Below are positions 46,692 to 59,832 of a stretch of DNA of 64,000 bases, one piece after another. Source of the DNA: Spironucleus salmonicida. Its lineage: Eukaryota; Fornicata; Diplomonadida; Hexamitidae. The translations under genes and the position numbers were made by a program. Numbering within the stretch: position 1 is the first letter of the stretch; each line of letters begins with the position of its first letter. Under the pieces are notes generated by a model. That model saw only the letters and a program-made list of their open reading frames with translations, made no database searches and was not told where the DNA came from. The stretch lies in NCBI GenBank assembly GCA_000497125.2, contig CM035322.1, positions 1,062,001 through 1,126,000 of the forward strand. The letters run 5' to 3'.

Positions 46692-47675
46692 TCAATCTTT
46701 TATTACGCAATAAGAAAATTCGTTTCTAAGGCACTTATTGCATTTATCACACTCTTTATCGTCTTTAATAAGGAAAGTAGGGTTTCTAATGAACTTTCTA
46801 GCAAATCCTACCATTTTACAACCTAAATCAAAGGCTTCCTTGGCATCTTCTTTAGTATCAAATCCTCCTGTTGCAATAATAAACTAAGACTCCATATGCT
46901 TTTCTTTGTTTAATAATTCTACAGCCTCCTTATAATAAAACTTATCTTATACAGGTCTAATAGTTGCTAGCTTATTTTCTTTTCCCCATCCGCCACCAGA
47001 TACTTCTACAAAATCAAAATCTAATGATGAAATGATTTTAACTGCAAATTCTGGGTTTACGCCACATCCATCTATCCAGTCATTAGTCTAGATTTTGATG
47101 CCAGACACTATACCTGCTTTTCTCACATTTTCTAAAACGAGTCTCAAAAACTTAAAATCTTGAGGATTAAACTCATCAGTTCTCTTATTATAAGCATCTG
47201 AAATTGATTAAGAAACTAAATATGTGTGAGCGCCGTGTATTTAGACACCATCATATCCAGCAGCCTTAGCTCTCATAGCAGCATCACCAAAAGCCTTTAT
47301 AATGTCATATAGAGTTTCTGCGGAGCAAGTATTATAATCAAGCTTGTTTTCTTCTTAAGAGTGCTACCCAGCATGTGCGAGCTAACAAAAAACTTATGTC
47401 TTGGGGTCAACAGCTTTAATACACTTAACTAACCTCTCATGATACTTAATTTTATCATCAGAGTCAATACCTACCTAAGAATGACCTGCATGTCCTCTTC
47501 TTTCAACGTACATATGATCGAGGGCTATAATACCAATCTAACCTCTAGCGAGATCAGCATAGTAGGTATACATTTCTTCTAAAGGAATACCTGTGGCATA
47601 ATCGCATAACTTCATGGCAGTAGCTGATTTATAGTAAGGATTTTAAATGATCAAGTTTTTAAGATTCAATGCCAT
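46692..47675 (-). CDS. Old-yellow-enzyme family NADH:flavin oxidoreductase
   Basis: 327 aa TIM-barrel flavoprotein. Motifs: NPYYKSATAM at the first strand, HAGQHS, AMRAKAAGYDGVQIHGAHTYLVSQSISDAYNKRTDEF (FMN/substrate His and the R-T-D), VEVSGGGWGK, and FIRNPTF. The C-terminus ends in CDKCNKCLRN...C, a Cys cluster like that binding a 4Fe-4S centre in 2-enoate-reductase-type members, but the full trimer/fusion is absent. Such enzymes are common in anaerobic protists and usually of bacterial origin. Confidence 0.92.
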
Positions 47676-47935
47676 ATTTAAAGGAAGGTTAAAATGACAA
47701 TCGTCTATTTTACTATCTATAATTATATTCTTATTAAAGTTTACGTAACAATACGTTCTACAAAATTTATTTAATGATCACTTATTATCATTATATTATA
47801 CCATCAAAAAATGGGAAACAAGATAAGATCCATATAATAAATAGAATAATATCTTTGATTTATTCAGGTGTCATACACTTTATTTGAATTAATATTAATA
47901 TTATATAAAATAATATATAATAATCAGCGAATCTA

Positions 47936-49384
47936 ATGTCTCTAGCAAAACTAGAACCATAAATTATTTGGGACATATTCGGCTAGATTAGCAAAATACC
48001 AAGAGGCTCTGGAAACACTAAAAGCATAAGTAAGTACCTTCAAGAGTTAGCAATTAAACATAAACTTTCAACATTTATCGATTCGGCTGAAAATCTTATT
48101 ATTACTAAACCTGCCTCTGAAGGCTATGAAAATGCACCGGGCATCATATTACAAGCCCATATGGACATGGTTTGCACCAAATCGTCAGATTCGACTCACA
48201 ATTTCGAAACTGATCCAATAGTTTCTTAACTCGTTACAGCAAACCAAAAGTAATTTATTTCAGCCACCGACACCACTCTTGGAGCAGATAACGGCATTGG
48301 TGTAGCTGCTGGCCTAGCAATTATCTTCGACGAAACTATCGCAACGCCAAAATTAGAACTTCTCCTGACAGTTGACGAAGAGACAACAATGAGCGGCGCA
48401 CAGAACATATAACGTGGAATTTTAACAGGTAAATATATGATAAATCTAGACTCTGAGGAAATTGACACCATAACCGTAGGATCTGCCGGCGGCTTCAATC
48501 AAATCGTCAAGCCGAAGCTGACAACGCACACTCCAGCCCAGCTTGATTTTCCCTATTTACTGAAGGTTCAAAATTGCTCAGGTGGTCATTCTGGGTGCGA
48601 GATACACAAGGGCCACGCAAATGCGATAAAAGTCCTGTTTCGCGTGCTCGCATAATTCGTCGAGTTCGACATCAAAATAGCTACCCTGCGGGGTGGAAGT
48701 GCGGACAACGCAATCCCGACGAGTGCGGAGGCCATTTTTTATGCGGATTCTTATCCAGATTTGAGCAGCGTGTTCGGCCAAATAGAGGCCGAGTTCGCCA
48801 GTACAGACTCTAGAATGTAGCTTGTTATTGAGCCATTTTCTCAAAAAATCCAGCATATCAGTAGTGCTGAATCCGCCAAAATCATCGATTTCGGCAACGC
48901 TGCGCCCTCGCAGCTGCTAAAAATTGCTGGTGGCCTGGTCGAAAGCTCGGTCAATTTGGGGATAGTCAGTATAAATGCAGCTGATATAATAGGGGCTTAG
49001 TTTGTCTTCCTTGGGAGGAGCACCAGTAACTCGCAAATGGAGTATATATCATAGACGATTTCTGGCTTGGCCAGGCTGGCTGGGTTCGAAGCTACTGGAA
49101 TGACGAATTTCTTCGGCGGGTGGACGCCTGCGGCGTAAAGCAAGCTTTTGGAGGTTGCGATTTCACAGTTTAACAGAGTTTTGAGTGTCAATGCCAAGGT
49201 GGAGGCAGTGCACGCGGGGCTGGAGTGCGGCGAGATTCTGCAAGCGTACCCTGGCGTAGAGGCAATTTCGATAGGGCCTACGATCATCAATGCACATAGT
49301 TATAGAGAGGCGGTAGAGATTAGTACAGTGGGCTAGTTCTGGGAGATCCTGCAGGGCATTATCAAGATTATTTCGTGCTAATGA
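47936..49384 (+). CDS. pepD: Aminoacyl-histidine dipeptidase, PepD-type (M20)
   Basis: 482 aa, normal for bacterial PepD. Metal/catalytic landmarks: QAHMDMVC (His, Asp), LGADNGIGVA (bridging Asp), VDEETTMSGA (general base Glu pair), and the C-terminal NAHSYREAVEI His. Hydrolyses Xaa-His and related dipeptides in the cytosol. Bacterial-type enzyme, so probably an old lateral transfer. AT-rich 5' third, GC-rich 3' two thirds. TAA/TAG Gln codons are present in both parts, so it is adapted to the host code. Ends TAA-TGA. Confidence 0.95.
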
Positions 49385-49536
49385 ATACTAGGTGAGCAAG
49401 TTCAATTTTATTTTTATATTATATTTGTATATAATAATAATGTTATTTTTATTTTCCATTCCACAAAAAAATCATAATTATATCTATTATTATATATTCA
49501 TTATCATATTAATTAATTTTACTCTGTCCTCTAATA

Positions 49537-50478
49537 ATGGAAACCCTAATATCCAACCGCCAGTACTTCCAGATAGGTGAGCAGATCAAACAGGCCATTT
49601 TCGACAAAACTGACCTTCAAATTTCTAATTTGAACTCAATTTTCCATTTCCTTGACCAAGAAATTCTAACAACCTATTTTGCGTTCGTCGAGAAGAAAAT
49701 TCCCGACGATTTGCGCAAAATCCAGCACCCCACAACGCTGGCGATTATTCACGCATTTGATGTCCTCCAGAAAGTGCAAAACAAGCAAATTGAGGTAATT
49801 TCTGAGCTCGGAATCAAGTTTGAACTGCTCCCGGCGCAGGTTCTGATGGCGAAAGCTGAGCTCTTGAGCGCCATTTTTGACCGCAAAAATGTGTGTTAAT
49901 ATTATGTGAAACTGAGCACTTTTCCAGAATTTTTAGTCGCTGACGCCTTGCGCGAATTCGGCGATTTGGCGTGGGCCGCGGGCATCATGGAGAACGAGAT
50001 GATGATGGGATTCCCTATTCGCTATTTGGAGCGGTTCGCAGCCATGACTGAGCTCCTGCACGTCGATTCGGTGGTCGAAATTGGCGTAAACGCGATCGCC
50101 AAATACGAAAATTGGGAGATTTGCGTCACTCAGGAAAGCGCCAGAAAATGGCAGATCCTGACCGCCGTAATGAACTATTTGATGCGGCAGCCGGTGTCCG
50201 ACAGGTCGAAATTGGGCTACCAAAGCGCCCTCGAGCAGCTGAAAATCCAGGAATTCGAGCTGGAGCTCATCATTAGCGAAATGGTGCTGAAAGGGCTCAT
50301 CAAGGCGTCCATTGACACTGTTGCTTAAGTTTTCTGCGTCACGTGGGTAAAACCGCTCGTTTTGGACCAGAAAGGCCGAGATATCGTCGTCGAAAGACTG
50401 TCTGAGTGGAGCGCGAGGATTCAGCAGACAAAAGGGCTCATCGAAAGGATTATGGTGGAAGATGATGAAGCTGTATGA
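49537..50478 (+). CDS. 26S proteasome regulatory subunit Rpn9-like (PCI domain)
   Basis: 313 aa. Helical N-terminal solenoid, then a PCI winged-helix end: LELELIISEMVLKGLIKASIDTVAQVFCVTWVKPLVL, and a final helix LSEWSARIQQTKGLIERI. This order and the spacing match Rpn9/PSMD13 best among lid subunits. The lid helps recognise and deubiquitinate substrates. GC-rich coding; Gln by TAA at two sites. Confidence 0.75.
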
Positions 50479-50721
50479 TTTTTCTGATTATTTTTGTGGG
50501 CAGGTTACGTATAATAATAGATATTGCCAAATTTTTGGGATGGTAATTCTTACTGTGATATGAAAATCATTAAGAATCCGGACTTTGCTTGTAAGTATTT
50601 TTGAGTAAATATGATTAGAACTACATATGAATAGTTTTAGCGGTTTATAGAAACTACTAAGCGAGCTGAAATTAAATATTCTAATTCATAATTTTCAATA
50701 TATAAATAAATTTTCTTAAGA

Positions 50722-52638
50722 ATGCAAGACTCACTAAAGTTGAACAGAGACGCTGTTAAAAAATCTAGAAATCAATTTAGAGTCTGGTAATATTGCTCAA
50801 ATCTAGGTATTATATTGAATGTTAAAATACCTGATGAAAAGTACTTGCCTAGTTTACTAGTCAAATCGGACTTTTTACTTCAATTAATTAATCATTTGTA
50901 GATAGAAATACCAGAGGAGATTTAGGAAGCTTGTATTTTTGAATGCTTTGATATGAATATTACAGATGAAGAGAAGAAGAGGTTTTGCCTAAACTGCATT
51001 GCAATTAATAATTTATCACATAAAATAGATGCTACTATAAGTAAAGATATCCCATTTACAGACTATTTTCAGTTTATATCTCATTGGATAACTGTATTTA
51101 CTGCAATCTAAAAAGTAGAGCATATGCCAGCTATGGATTTTAATGATGATATGTTCATAAGTTAATACGAGCCTTCAAACGAAGAGATAAAGTTAATGAT
51201 TAATTTAGAAGGGGTTTGCTGCTTGGATGTCAAGGATATAAATGCGGAATTAGGCAGAGAACCCAGATTTTATGAAAATAACTTATGGGTTGTTTATACA
51301 TTTTTACTAGTATCAGCATGTAGTCTTTCACTTTCTATGACTAATATAAGTTACTATATTTAAATTTTAGGGGCTACTGCAACTTAAGTAGCATCATAGA
51401 CTACTTTTTTCAATCTTGTATAATTATTTTCTTCAGTATTTTGGCTATGGTTATCCGATAAAATTGGAAGAAAACCCATTGCCGTTATTATGGGAATTAT
51501 TTATACGATCACCTCTGGATTATTTTTAATAACATTAAATATGACTAATAATTAGAATATTATCAGAACCATTACTATAATTAGAGCATCTTAAGGATCT
51601 GTAGCTATCATTGTGCCATTAGCAGTTGTTATTGTTGCTGATAGAGCAGCTCCAAAAATACGTGGATTTGTTATGGTGTTAGTTAATGTTAGTAGTGTTA
51701 TTGGTGCTGTTCTTTCGTCAGCTCTTTAAATATATTTCAGTAGTGCTTAAAAATATAATACATCAGATAGATAACTTACTTTTTCAGAAATATAAAGAAG
51801 ATCAATGCTTGGATTTTAAGATAGTAATATTGCAGCTACAGTACTTTTTGGAGTGTGTCTATTAATTATAATTATCTTTTTGAAAGAAAGCAACTAAAAT
51901 ATTATAACAATAAAGTGTGCAAGAAAATTAGGCTTAACGATAAAAGATAGCAAATCATTTAAAACTATTCCTATCCATAAGGTATTCGTCACTATGATAA
52001 AAGACTATAATCTAGATTTAATATTTTTGAGCTATTTCCTTAGTTTAACTGGTTCTACTAATTCTAGAACAGGTGCACCTTATTATACAACAAGATCTTA
52101 TGACTTTACTAATCCTAACGAAGCAAAAGGCTATATTTCTATTGTACTTTTAGTAACTCTTACCCTTGCTTCTATTATATCTGCATTACTATCAAAGTAT
52201 TTCATTAAATACTTTGGAGAGTTCAAATCAATAATTTTTTCATAATTTATCTCGATTGTAGAATCAATTATTTTATTTCTTCCAAATCCACCAATAAATC
52301 CAGCACTGTTATATTTAACATAAACTTTGACAGGAATTTCTATTATATTTTGTGATTCTTTATTCTTTTAGCTTGTAAGTATGTATACTGTTCCTTAAAA
52401 TAGAGGTTAAATCCTTGGGATTTTTTAAATAGGAAACTCGTTAGGCAGAGTTACGAGTGGAGCTATTACCGGTATTATGCAAGGATTTAACTACAGAGAC
52501 TCATAGATTTTTAATACGCTGTTCTAATCCGGCTGCCTTATCCTTCTTTCTCTTATTAAACCTCCAATTTAAAGAACATAGATGGACAAAGAATACCGTA
52601 AACAAGAAACTCATATGTAAAATGATGCAAGAGTTTGA
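50722..52638 (+). CDS. MFS transporter, full-length paralogue
   Basis: 638 aa. Soluble N-terminal extension of ~190 residues (MQDSLKLNRDAVKKSRNQ...), then 12 predicted TM helices. The A-like motif WLSDKIGRKPIAVIMG lies between TM2 and TM3 (MFS signature D-x-x-GRK), a long loop follows TM6, and TM7-12 include GQILGIFQIGNSLGRVTSG. Similar to sugar/organic-solute porters; substrate unknown. A diverged paralogue starts at 700 on the other strand. The N-terminal extension is unusual for MFS. Confidence 0.9.
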
Positions 52639-52900
52639 ATGAATCGAAAATTTTATTTATTTTTAACAATGCGTGCTTAAACAGTAATTTAATATGCTGC
52701 ATTAACAACTTTATATAAAATATCTTTTATATTATTAAAATTATTTGACCTATTCACAGTAAAGATTACTATTTCAGTTACTAACACATGTTATACTAGA
52801 TCTTTAGACCGCTACTATTTTAAGCAGTTAAGCAGTTCTCAAGATACTCTATTTTTGAAAAATAAAAATATTATATGCTATTTATACTACCTCCGTTTAC

Positions 52901-52906
52901 CACTCC
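52901..52906 (+). promoter_or_regulatory. CACTCC start-proximal motif of eRF3 gene
   Basis: CACTCC 5 bp before the ATG at 52912. Confidence 0.45.
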
Positions 52907-52911
52907 ACCGA

Positions 52912-54567
52912 ATGTCCAAGTTCAGCCTCACCGCAACGAAAACCTCTGCATTTTCTCTGAAACCGGCAGAATCTGTTGCCTCTGCTATGGCACCAAAGAA
53001 AATTGTTATTGATTTGGACGCCCAAACCCGCAAGGCCGAAGAAGAGAAAAAAGCAGAAATTTAAGCCCAAAAACAGGCTAAACTCGAAGCCAGAAGGGCT
53101 ATAGAAGCCGCAAAAGATACACCTGTAGAGCATACTGCTCCCCCACCTCCTCCAAAGCAAAATAAGAAGCAGGAGACTAAGCCCGAAAGAGAAGCCAGGC
53201 TCACGGCCGCCATCGTAGCGGAAGAGAAACAACGTGCTGCATACAAGGCCGAAAAGAACCCCAATAAGCCATTGTCTGTCATCTTTTCCGGGCATGTCGA
53301 CCACGGTAAATCGTCAATGAGCGGCCACATTTTGACGAATTTGGGCATTGTAGACCAGCGTCAAATAGATAAGTTTAAGACTGAGGCATCAAAGCTCGCT
53401 GGTGAGAGCTGGGCGTACGCTTTCGCATTGGATGCTTGCCAGGAGGAGCGTGAAAAAGGAAAAACTGTAGAATCTGCTCGCGCGACATTTTAGACTTCTT
53501 CTGGTAGGAGAGTTGTTCTTTTGGATTCGCCTGGACATAAAGGTTTTATAATGTCAATGATTGAGGCTGCTGCTCAGGCCGATATTGGTGTTTTAGTTAC
53601 ATCTGCTAGAAAAGGAGAATTTGAAGCAGGATTGGAAAAAAGCGGTTAAACTGCTGAACATGGTTTAATTTTATATATTTCTGGTGTTAGAAATCTTATT
53701 GTTGCTGTTAACAAAATGGACGATCCAACATGCTAATATTCTGAAACTAGATATAATGACATAGTTGCTAGCCTTACCAAATATTTAACTTCAATTGGAT
53801 TCAAAGCTGCAAATATTTAATTTGTTCCTGTTTCAGCTATTACTGGTGAAAATTTGACCAAGCCTCTTAGTGCTGAATTTCCTGATTCTCCTCTTAACTG
53901 GTATAAAAGTTCATGTTTAGTTGATCTTCTCGATTAAATTAAAATACCCAAACGTGACGCCGGTGGATTTTTACGTGCATGTGTATCAGGAAAATATAAG
54001 GATAATGGATATTATGTTGTTTGTAAAGTAGAGAAGGGTGTTATGAACAAAAAAGAAGTTATGATTCAACCTAGCAGTTTAATAACAACTGTGTAATCTA
54101 TGGAAGATGAAGTAGGTGATTAAATCCAAGAAGCTCTTAGCGGTGAAAATTGTAGAATTTAAGTTACAGAAGAAGCATATGAATAAATATATGATGGTAC
54201 TGTTATTTGTGATAAATATTATCCTTGTGAAGTCGTAAACAAGTTTGTTGTTAAATTTATGGTATTAGATCACCCTAATGTTTTAACAGCTGGATTTAAT
54301 GCTATAGTTCACGTTAATACAAGCATGTAGCCATGTATTGTCTCTAAAATTTTAGCTACTTTAGACCCCAAAACTGGTAAAATAAGTGAAAAAGCACCAA
54401 AGTTCCTCAAAAATGGTTAATAAGGTTTGATATTAGTGGAAACAAGAACTCCTATTTGTGTATCTGAGAGTAGTTATGAAGGATTCTTAGGCAGAGTTTT
54501 AATGAGATATGAAAGCTCTACCATTGGCATTGGTCAGGTAGCTAAACTCAGATATGATGAAGAGTGA
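52912..54567 (+). CDS. Peptide chain release factor 3 (eRF3)
   Basis: 551 aa. N-terminal ~125-residue extension, Lys/Glu/Ala-rich with a PPPPP tract, then the GTPase: [23 protein letters not shown] (the eRF3/HBS1 switch I), [35 protein letters not shown]; beta-barrel domains follow, with GRVLMRYES near the end. ARKGEFE..LEK-GQT-EH favours eRF3 over HBS1. It acts with eRF1 at stop codons, here presumably UGA only. The first 500 bp are GC-rich, the rest AT-rich, opposite to DHS/PepD. Confidence 0.92.
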
Positions 54568-54770
54568 TTGATTTTTTGCTCTATTTTTCATATTTTTAAT
54601 AATTCTATTAAACATTTTAGTTACAGACTTACATAAAATTTATCTATTTCTAATTTTGTATTAAATTTAGTATTAGTATAACATATATATTTCCACCTAT
54701 GTCTTTATAAATTAAGCTAATCAGAATATATTATAAACATTTTATATAATTATCATCATCACTATTAAAA

Positions 54771-56282
54771 ATGTTTAAGAATTGCCTCGAAGCATGCCAA
54801 GGTGATAATACCTGCTATAAGAAGCTTTGTTTCGGTAATCTATAAATCAAGCTTACTGATATACTAGGGTCTGGTTCCTATGGAAATATATATAACACAA
54901 ATAATCCACAATACGTCGTGAAGTAAGTGTAAACTTAATTTCAAGAGACATTTGATTAAACTGTCTAAGAAGTCAAGATTTTACTAGAATTTAAAGGTGT
55001 TGAATCAATTTTACCTTGTTATGGTGTACTGTTTGATGAAGATTTCGTTATAAACCCAGTAGATATACCACACCAAGCGGACAACATTTTCATGTTATTA
55101 CTTAAATGTTGTAGCTAAAAACTAACTTAATTGTCCATTGCTGAGGCTGCAGGTGCAATTTCGAACCTGCACCTCAAAGGATACACACATCGTGATATTA
55201 AGCTGGAAAATCTAGTTTTCCATAATAATAAGTGTATTTTAATCGACTACGGATCAGTTTCAAGCAAAACTATAGATAGTCTGAAGCTAATCACAGATAG
55301 GGCCTATAACGCAAAAATTAACGACGAAATACAAGGCCAGACAACCCCATAATACCGAGCGCCAGAGCTAATCAACCTCTACTCAAAACTACCTATCACG
55401 TAAAAAATTGATGTATTCGCCCTTGGAATCATAGCATACTAGGTCTCCCGCGGCAAGGCCCCGTTTCCTGACGGTGAGATACTAGCCAACTTCAACTGCC
55501 GGGTCGACTACCGCACAGACTCGTTCTTAGAGCGTATCATAGCACGCTGCCTAGTGAAAGATGTCGCCGCTCGGGCGGATATTTTCGAAATTTGTAGACT
55601 CTGTGAAAGTGAGTTTGGTCGTAAATTCGGCGTTCAGCCCGGCGAGACGGTCATCAAAACGAAAGATTTTACTTCTGTCTAAAAATTAGCATTACCAGTT
55701 GTTATGTCCAGTATTGATACCATATTATCGGACTTCGAGAATCCAAATGCATTCGAAGAAATGCTGGTATGGGTCCACGCTTAAAAACCCGCATTACTAA
55801 TCGAATAACTGCTACAAATAGATCAACAGTTTATGTATGCGCGAGTTTCGCTCGCCCTACTGGCGGCACTGCGTCAACGAGAGCCTATTCCTTTAGCACT
55901 TTTTGGAGATTTTTTATAGAATTTGAGGTAAAAATGTGAATCAAGTTCTGAGCTAGTGCCACTTTTCTACCTCGCTAGCTATGCCCGGTAAATCGCTATT
56001 CTGCACAATATAGCCGTTGAGGGCCAGCCGCGCTCTGCTATCTTCGAGCAGGTTAAATTTTCCACCGCGGCAGTGCTTCGTGTTATGGAGATACGTGTTG
56101 ACAACTTAAAAGACAGCCGTGGGCGAGTTGCATCATGTGGGGTTCGTTATTATATCAGTTGCCTCCAGGTGTGCAAATCATAGGAGGGAAGCCAGGAGCT
56201 GTTTTCGCAGATCCAGTCCGCTTTTCCTGCTTATAAAGCGTTTGCTGGTGTGAAGTTTGATCTACTAGAGGAATTTGTGTGA
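54771..56282 (+). CDS. Ser/Thr protein kinase, NAK/Ark-like
   Basis: 503 aa. Gly loop LGSGSYGNIY, beta3 Lys in YVVKQ, catalytic loop HRDIKLENLVF, DYG for DFG, TTPQYRAPEL activation-segment end, DVFALGIIAY. All catalytic residues are present. The domain ends near residue 275; the rest is helical, unassigned and more GC-rich. The HRDIKLENLL-type loop and short insert fit the NAK/Ark/Prk1 group involved in endocytosis/actin, with moderate certainty. Confidence 0.85.
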
Positions 56283-56494
56283 CGGGAAATTTCATTAACT
56301 TTTATTTGTGGAGAACTTGGTTGTATAGACTTATGTGCAAACGGGTCTGGTATTTCTTTTAGAAATACTCGCATATTTTAGTTTTAGTCATAAATAGACT
56401 TGATTTTAGATAAAAATATATAAATACTGTCTCAATATAAGTAAAATTCTATCTATAAAAATAAATATACTACCCAATGACCAATTTTCTCATA

Positions 56495-58189
56495 TCACTC
56501 ATCAACGAAATGGTTCTATTCATCCTTCTCGTTCGAACTTCCCCTTTTGCTAGCAATATTGCTCTCACCAAGCAGTGCGGAATGGCTCTAGTTCTGCTTC
56601 TGTACTAGTTCTTCATCATCTTCGACCTCCTCCTCTATTTCTTCTTCCTGGTCGCCTTTTTCAACATCTGTTGAAATCTCCTTTTTGTAGCGCATGACGT
56701 AACCAACCCACAACCCGATACTGAAAATTGCTTAGCAGAACCCGCCGAACATGTAGTCTAGCAAGTAATTAACATTGCCCTCAATCCTAAAATACTAAAT
56801 CACAGCGCTCATGATAGTGGAAACAGGCAGAATGAACATCACGAGTACAAATGGCAGAACGCCAGCCCATTTTTCCTGGCATTCCTCCTGATTCGCGATA
56901 CTGACGATAATGTGAAAGAATGAGTTAAAAGCACCATAAAGGGCTCCGTTCTTGGCCAGGTCGAACAAAGTACCTCTTTCGTCGTAAATTTCACTAGCGC
57001 CCATTCCTCCGTTTGGAAGCATCATGTGCACAAAAATCCCAGCTGTGAGGTAAAGCCCCGCACCCCAGACAAACGACATAATGAACGTCCCGATTCCTGC
57101 AAAAAGCAGCATCTGGTAAATTCGGTCTTTCCGCTGGAGCGTCAAATGAGCACGAATGAAGCCCTGCAAGAATGTGCTCATCGCTACGTTCATCTGGTCC
57201 GAGAGGCTCATGTAAAACAGGTAAACTGCGAATCCCGTCCTTGCAAAATCCGAAAAGTTGACGTCGTTATACTGGCGCAATGCGAAAAACAAGTAAATGA
57301 GTATCTAAACGATAACCGGCATGCCGTAATATACTAAATAAATAGGGAAAATCTTCAAAATTGACACTATTAAATTGAGCCTAAAAGGCGACATGTTGCT
57401 CATTTTGAACTTCGCTACCACCGAAACTGCTGGCGGGAGATGCCTTTTCGTGAAAATGCTGAAAATTGCAAGCATTTCCAGGGAGTCTGCAATGACTTTT
57501 CCGGCTGCGTATAGCATATAGTGAAAATCTTTATCTATAGTTTTTTCGATAAAAAACAGAAGGTAATAGATAAGAATATGGAAAGCTACGAAAAAACAGC
57601 GCATCATGGAGAGGATGGCGTCGTCGAAGTTGATTTCCATTATCTGAGTAAGCGCTGAGCCGAATGTCTAGGTAATCGGATTAGCGATAAAAAGTATTTT
57701 AACAGCTAAAGGATCGTAATTTAGTAATCTTGGGGCGAAAAGATTCATGAAATTTTCATAAAAAATGACGAAAATAGCTGCAATAATTAAAGAAAGAAAT
57801 GCTGACCACACAACACAATAAGTTAGATAAATAGATGCCGCACGTCGCTGGTTCTTCATTAATGACTGGTTGATCATAACAGATCCCATAAAATATGACG
57901 CATTAGGGATAACATTCGAACAAAGTTTGAAAATTGGTTATAACACGCAATATAATGTTGTTGCTGGAATTCCTTTAAACCACCATAATAAAGATATCTC
58001 AAAAAACGGTACCATGGATTCCAATATCAAGCCGAGCGATGCAATTGGCACTGCTGCAAAGAATAGTTGATGTATTGGAAGTGATATCATGGTTTACATA
58101 TCATCTTTAGCTAAAGAACGCATTGATGAACCTGCAGAATATGACGATGAACCTCCATGCGCTGATGCCATGTCATCACCAAAGTCCAT
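56495..58189 (-). CDS. MATE-like multidrug/solute transporter
   Basis: 564 aa. After a ~45-residue polar N-terminus, 12 hydrophobic segments in two halves, typical of the MATE/MOP flippase superfamily (LPIHQLFFAAVPIASLGLILESMVPFFE; later IHLDQMNVAM-like SDQMNVAMSTFLQGFIRA). A C-terminal acidic coiled-coil tail (EEEIEEEVEDDEE). Probably an H+ or Na+-coupled exporter; the substrate is not predictable. 3' two thirds are more GC-rich. Confidence 0.75.
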
Positions 58190-58308
58190 TTTATTAAACT
58201 GGTAAAATATAGTTTATAATATATTATATATAAAAAGTTATATTATAAATTAAAGAATAAACAAAATAAAAATAGGTAACTTTACATAAATAATACAATA
58301 TTATTGAA

Positions 58309-59625
58309 TCACTTCTTGGCAACTACTTCCTTCTGGACTTCCTGGATGATACCAACGGCGACGGTACGCTTCATGTCACGAACGGCAAAACGACCGAGGG
58401 CGGCATAATCGTTGAAAGACTCGCAGGAAAGAGGCTTGGAAGGAACCATCCTGACGACGATGCATTCACCGCGAGAGGCTTCAGTAGGGTTTTCCATTTC
58501 AGGCTTGAGGGTACGAGCGTTAAGCTTCTGGAGGAAAGCGTCAAACTTGCAGGCGATATGAGCGGTATGGCAATCGATAACTGGGGAATAACCGGGCTGG
58601 ATCTTCTTGGGGTGGTTCATGATGATGACCTGAGCGGTGAAAGACTTGCAACCAACGGGGGGATCGTTCTTGGTGTCACCAACGACGTAACCCTTCTTGA
58701 TATCCTTAGCAGCAATACCACGAACGTTGAAACCAACGTTATCACCGGGACCAGCCTGGGGAAGTTCTTCGTGATGCATTTCAACAGACTTGACTTCAGC
58801 AGTGGTGGTGGAGGGAGCGAAGACAACGGTCATGTTGGGGATGAGCAAACCGGATTCGACACGACCAGCGGGGACGGTACCGACACCATTGATCTTGTAG
58901 ACGTCCTGGATGGGGAGACGGAGAGGCTTATCAGTGGGTCTCTTGGGGGCCTTGAGTCCGTCGATGGCATCAATAAGGCAAGGGCCGGAGTACCATGGCA
59001 TGTTAGGAGACTTCTCCATGATGCTGTCACCAGTCCAGCCAGAGGTGGGGATGAAATCAAATTCGTCCCACTTCTTGTAACCGATCTGCTTAAGATTCTT
59101 CTGCATTTCTTCCTTGATTTCCTTGTAACGGGCTTCAGAATAGTTGACCTGGGGGTCATCCATCTTGTTAACGCAGACGATGAGAGTCTTGATACCAAGA
59201 GTATGAGCAAGAGTAGCGTGCTCACGAGTCTGGCCCTCCTTGGAGATACCAGCTTCGAATTCACCCTGACCGGAAGCAATTACGAGAATGGCGACATCAG
59301 CCTGAGAAGTACCGGTGATCATGTTCTTGATGAAATCACGATGGCCGGGGGCGTCGATGATGGTGACGGTGAATTTCTTGGTCTCGAACTTCCAGAGAGC
59401 GATGTTGATTGTGATACCACGTTCACGCTCATCCTTAAGCTGATCAAGAACCCAAGCATACTTGAAGGATCCCTTACCCATTTCATTGGCACGCTTTTCA
59501 TACTCATCAAGAGTACGTTAATCGATACCACCGCACTTGTAGATTAAGTGACCAGTGAGAGTGGATTTACCATTATCGACATGACCGATAACGACTAAGT
59601 TAATGTGCTTCTTTTCCTTACCCAT
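58309..59625 (-). CDS. EF1A: Translation elongation factor EF-1alpha, copy 1
   Basis: 438 aa, complete. G1 [10 protein letters not shown]3 DAPGHRDF, G4 NKMD, all domains intact, C-terminus KEVVAKK then TGA. Delivers aminoacyl-tRNA to the ribosome. Sequence such as [21 protein letters not shown] closely resembles Giardia EF-1alpha, supporting a diplomonad. CGGID-Q-RTL has Gln coded by TAA. Codon use is biased to C-ending codons as expected for high expression. Lies in the left arm of the inverted repeat, 5' side facing MYG1. Confidence 0.98.
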
Positions 59626-59636
59626 TAAGACAAAGG

Positions 59637-59646
59637 AATGGTGGGT
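59637..59646 (-). promoter_or_regulatory. C-rich start-proximal motif of EF1A copy 1
   Basis: On the minus strand CCCACCATTC lies about 11 bp before the ATG, mirrored at 63561-63570. Confidence 0.4.
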
Positions 59647-59832
59647 AAATTATGAATTGAATTTGTTAAAAATAGACCACCCAAATATATATATAAAGTA
59701 TATATTTGGACCCAGAGATGTAATTATATTTAGTTTTCGGTATAATATTTGATATTACCTCCTTATTTATGCCGTTCCTAATAGTTAGTAAAGTTACTAT
59801 TAATTTATCATAGAATTAAGCCGTTAATGTAA

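Noticed and set aside
52897-53348. Minus-strand Gly/Phe-rich frames
   Set aside because: Antisense of the Lys/Glu/Ala/Pro-rich N-terminal region of eRF3.
58558-59547. 329-aa open frame on the plus strand
   Set aside because: Exact antisense of EF-1alpha; an antisense shadow of a codon-biased gene.
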